In this document: piece by piece, positions 63,147 through 64,000 of the stretch
Layout: every line of letters begins with the position of its first letter
How positions within the stretch are numbered: the stretch's first letter is position 1
Source of the DNA: AWTP1-13 sp963840075
GTDB taxonomy: Bacteria; Pseudomonadota; Alphaproteobacteria; Rhizobiales; Hyphomicrobiaceae
DNA length: 64,000 nucleotides
Reading direction: 5' to 3'
Assembly (NCBI GenBank): GCA_963840075.1
Contig: CAWIXS010000038.1
Coordinates: 1-64,000, forward strand
The notes under the pieces: model-generated
What the model was told of the DNA's origin: nothing
The model's input: only the letters and a program-made list of their open reading frames with translations
Database searches by the model: none
Position numbers and translations under genes: made by a program

Positions 63147-64000
63147 TGGGCAAGATCCTCGCCGCAGTCGCTCGCGGTCCTTGCTCGCCCTCGCAGCGAC
63201 CGCCGCCTATCTGTCGATGTTCATCGTGCACGTGAACGAGCAGGCCGTCGTGCTCACCTTCAGCAACCCTGAGCGTGTGATCAACGAGCCCAACGGAACA
63301 TCCGGCCCTGGGTTGTATTTCAAGGTCCCTCTGGCGCAGACTGTCGAGTACTTCGACAAGCGCATTCTGGACTACGACCTGCCGACCCTCGAGGTGACGG
63401 CCCAGGATCAGAAGCGCCTGATGATCGATGCGTTCGCGCGCTATCGCATCACCAACCCGAAGCTCTACTATCAGGCGGTCAGGAACGAGGCCGGCCTGCA
63501 GACGCGCCTGGAACCCACGATGGAGGCCGCGGTGCGCGGTGTGCTGGGCTCGGCAAAGTTCCAGGAGATCGTCAAGGACAAGCGCGACCTGCTGATGAAG
63601 GACATCGCCAAGCAGGTCAACGACGAGAGCAAGAAGCTCGGGCTCGAGATTGTCGACGTGCGCATCAAGCGCGCCGATCTGCCGGAGCAGAACCAGAAGA
63701 GCGTGTACGACCGCATGCGTGCCGACCGCGAGAAGCAGGCCAAGGAGATCCGCGCGGAGGGCGCCGCCCTTTCCAACAAGATCAAGGCCGAGGCCGACCG
63801 CCAGGTCACCATCATCAAAGCGGATGCGACGCGCGAGGGCGAGCGCGTCCGCGGCGAGGGCGACGGCGAGCGCAACCGCATCTTCGCCGAGGCGTACAGC
63901 AAGGACCCGGACTTCTTCGCCTTCTACCGCTCCATGCAGGCCTACGAGACCGGCATGAAGGCCGGCGACAAGTCCACCGAGACGCGGATGCTGCTGTCGC
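63146..64000 (+). CDS. hflC: FtsH protease modulator subunit HflC, partial and frameshifted near start
   Basis: The overlapping ATG opens MGKILAAVA, but the frame then runs to an early stop. Another frame from about 63180 continues LLALAATAAYLSMFIVHVNE then QAVVLTFSNPERVINEPNGT and GPGLYFKVPLAQTVEYFDKR. This is the HflC membrane helix and SPFH domain, read to the window edge (GDKSTETRMLLS). One lost base near 63170 explains the break. An internal ATG at 63217 would lose the membrane helix. HflC is the constant partner of HflK, so a sequencing indel is suspected. The 3' end lies outside the window. Confidence 0.92.

Overview
The window is high-GC DNA from an alphaproteobacterium, most likely of the Hyphomicrobiales (Rhizobiales) grade. 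The evidence is a circularly permuted two-piece tmRNA next to a ClpX adaptor SspB, a TrcR (DUF1013) cell-cycle regulator, DUF2865 and DUF6455 proteins, and the rhizobial-type neighbourhoods rplY-pth, coaD-ppi-ppi, miaA-ilvB-ilvN and purL-bolA-grxD. No rRNA, CRISPR array or complete prophage is visible.

Layout. 0-3.7 kb: a tRNA-Leu(UAA) gene followed by a decayed IS66-like element. The element lies exactly between two 89-bp copies of the tRNA 3' half plus flank. A small island follows and ends in a third tRNA-tail remnant. 3.7-10.5 kb: an amino acid permease pair, then a signalling cluster (OmpR-type regulator, hybrid histidine kinase with a FixL-like PAS, universal stress protein, DUF6455 protein, cytochrome c). 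10.5-20.9 kb: TrcR, a MaoC hydratase, an ethylbenzene-dehydrogenase-like haem protein with a membrane partner, a broken duplication of an acetyltransferase, a DUF2865 protein, cysS and purL. 20.9-25.0 kb: an accessory insertion splitting purL from bolA-grxD. It holds palindromic repeat families, 147-bp MITE-like elements, a nuclease-fold protein, a GIY-YIG protein, truncated toxin-antitoxin remnants and a dense run of hairpins of unknown function. 25-44 kb: bolA, grxD, thrC, a SWIM/SNF2 helicase, a broken PIN/HTH toxin-antitoxin pair, dusA, miaA, ilvB and ilvN separated by a FitA-FitB fusion relic, two cyclophilins, coaD, tRNA-Ile2(CAU) and an ELM1-type gene. 44-56 kb: a ketosynthase plus dedicated ACP, divergent from an acyl-CoA ligase and MerR regulator; a phosphoesterase, an SDR, a GntR regulator, a TrmA/RumA-type RNA methyltransferase, a Tat-exported superoxide dismutase and tctBA without tctC. 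56-64 kb: pth, rplY, thyA, a CPBP protease, ssrA, sspB, hflK and the start of hflC.

Most genes are housekeeping: translation and tRNA modification (cysS, dusA, miaA, pth, rplY), purine and branched-chain amino acid synthesis, and protein quality control. ssrA tags stalled proteins, SspB delivers them to ClpXP, and HflKC modulates FtsH. The accessory content consists of relics.

Single-base frameshifts recur in genes that should be essential or conserved (purL, hflC) as well as in accessory genes. Many may therefore be sequence-level indel errors rather than biological decay. Calls marked pseudogene should be read with that in mind.
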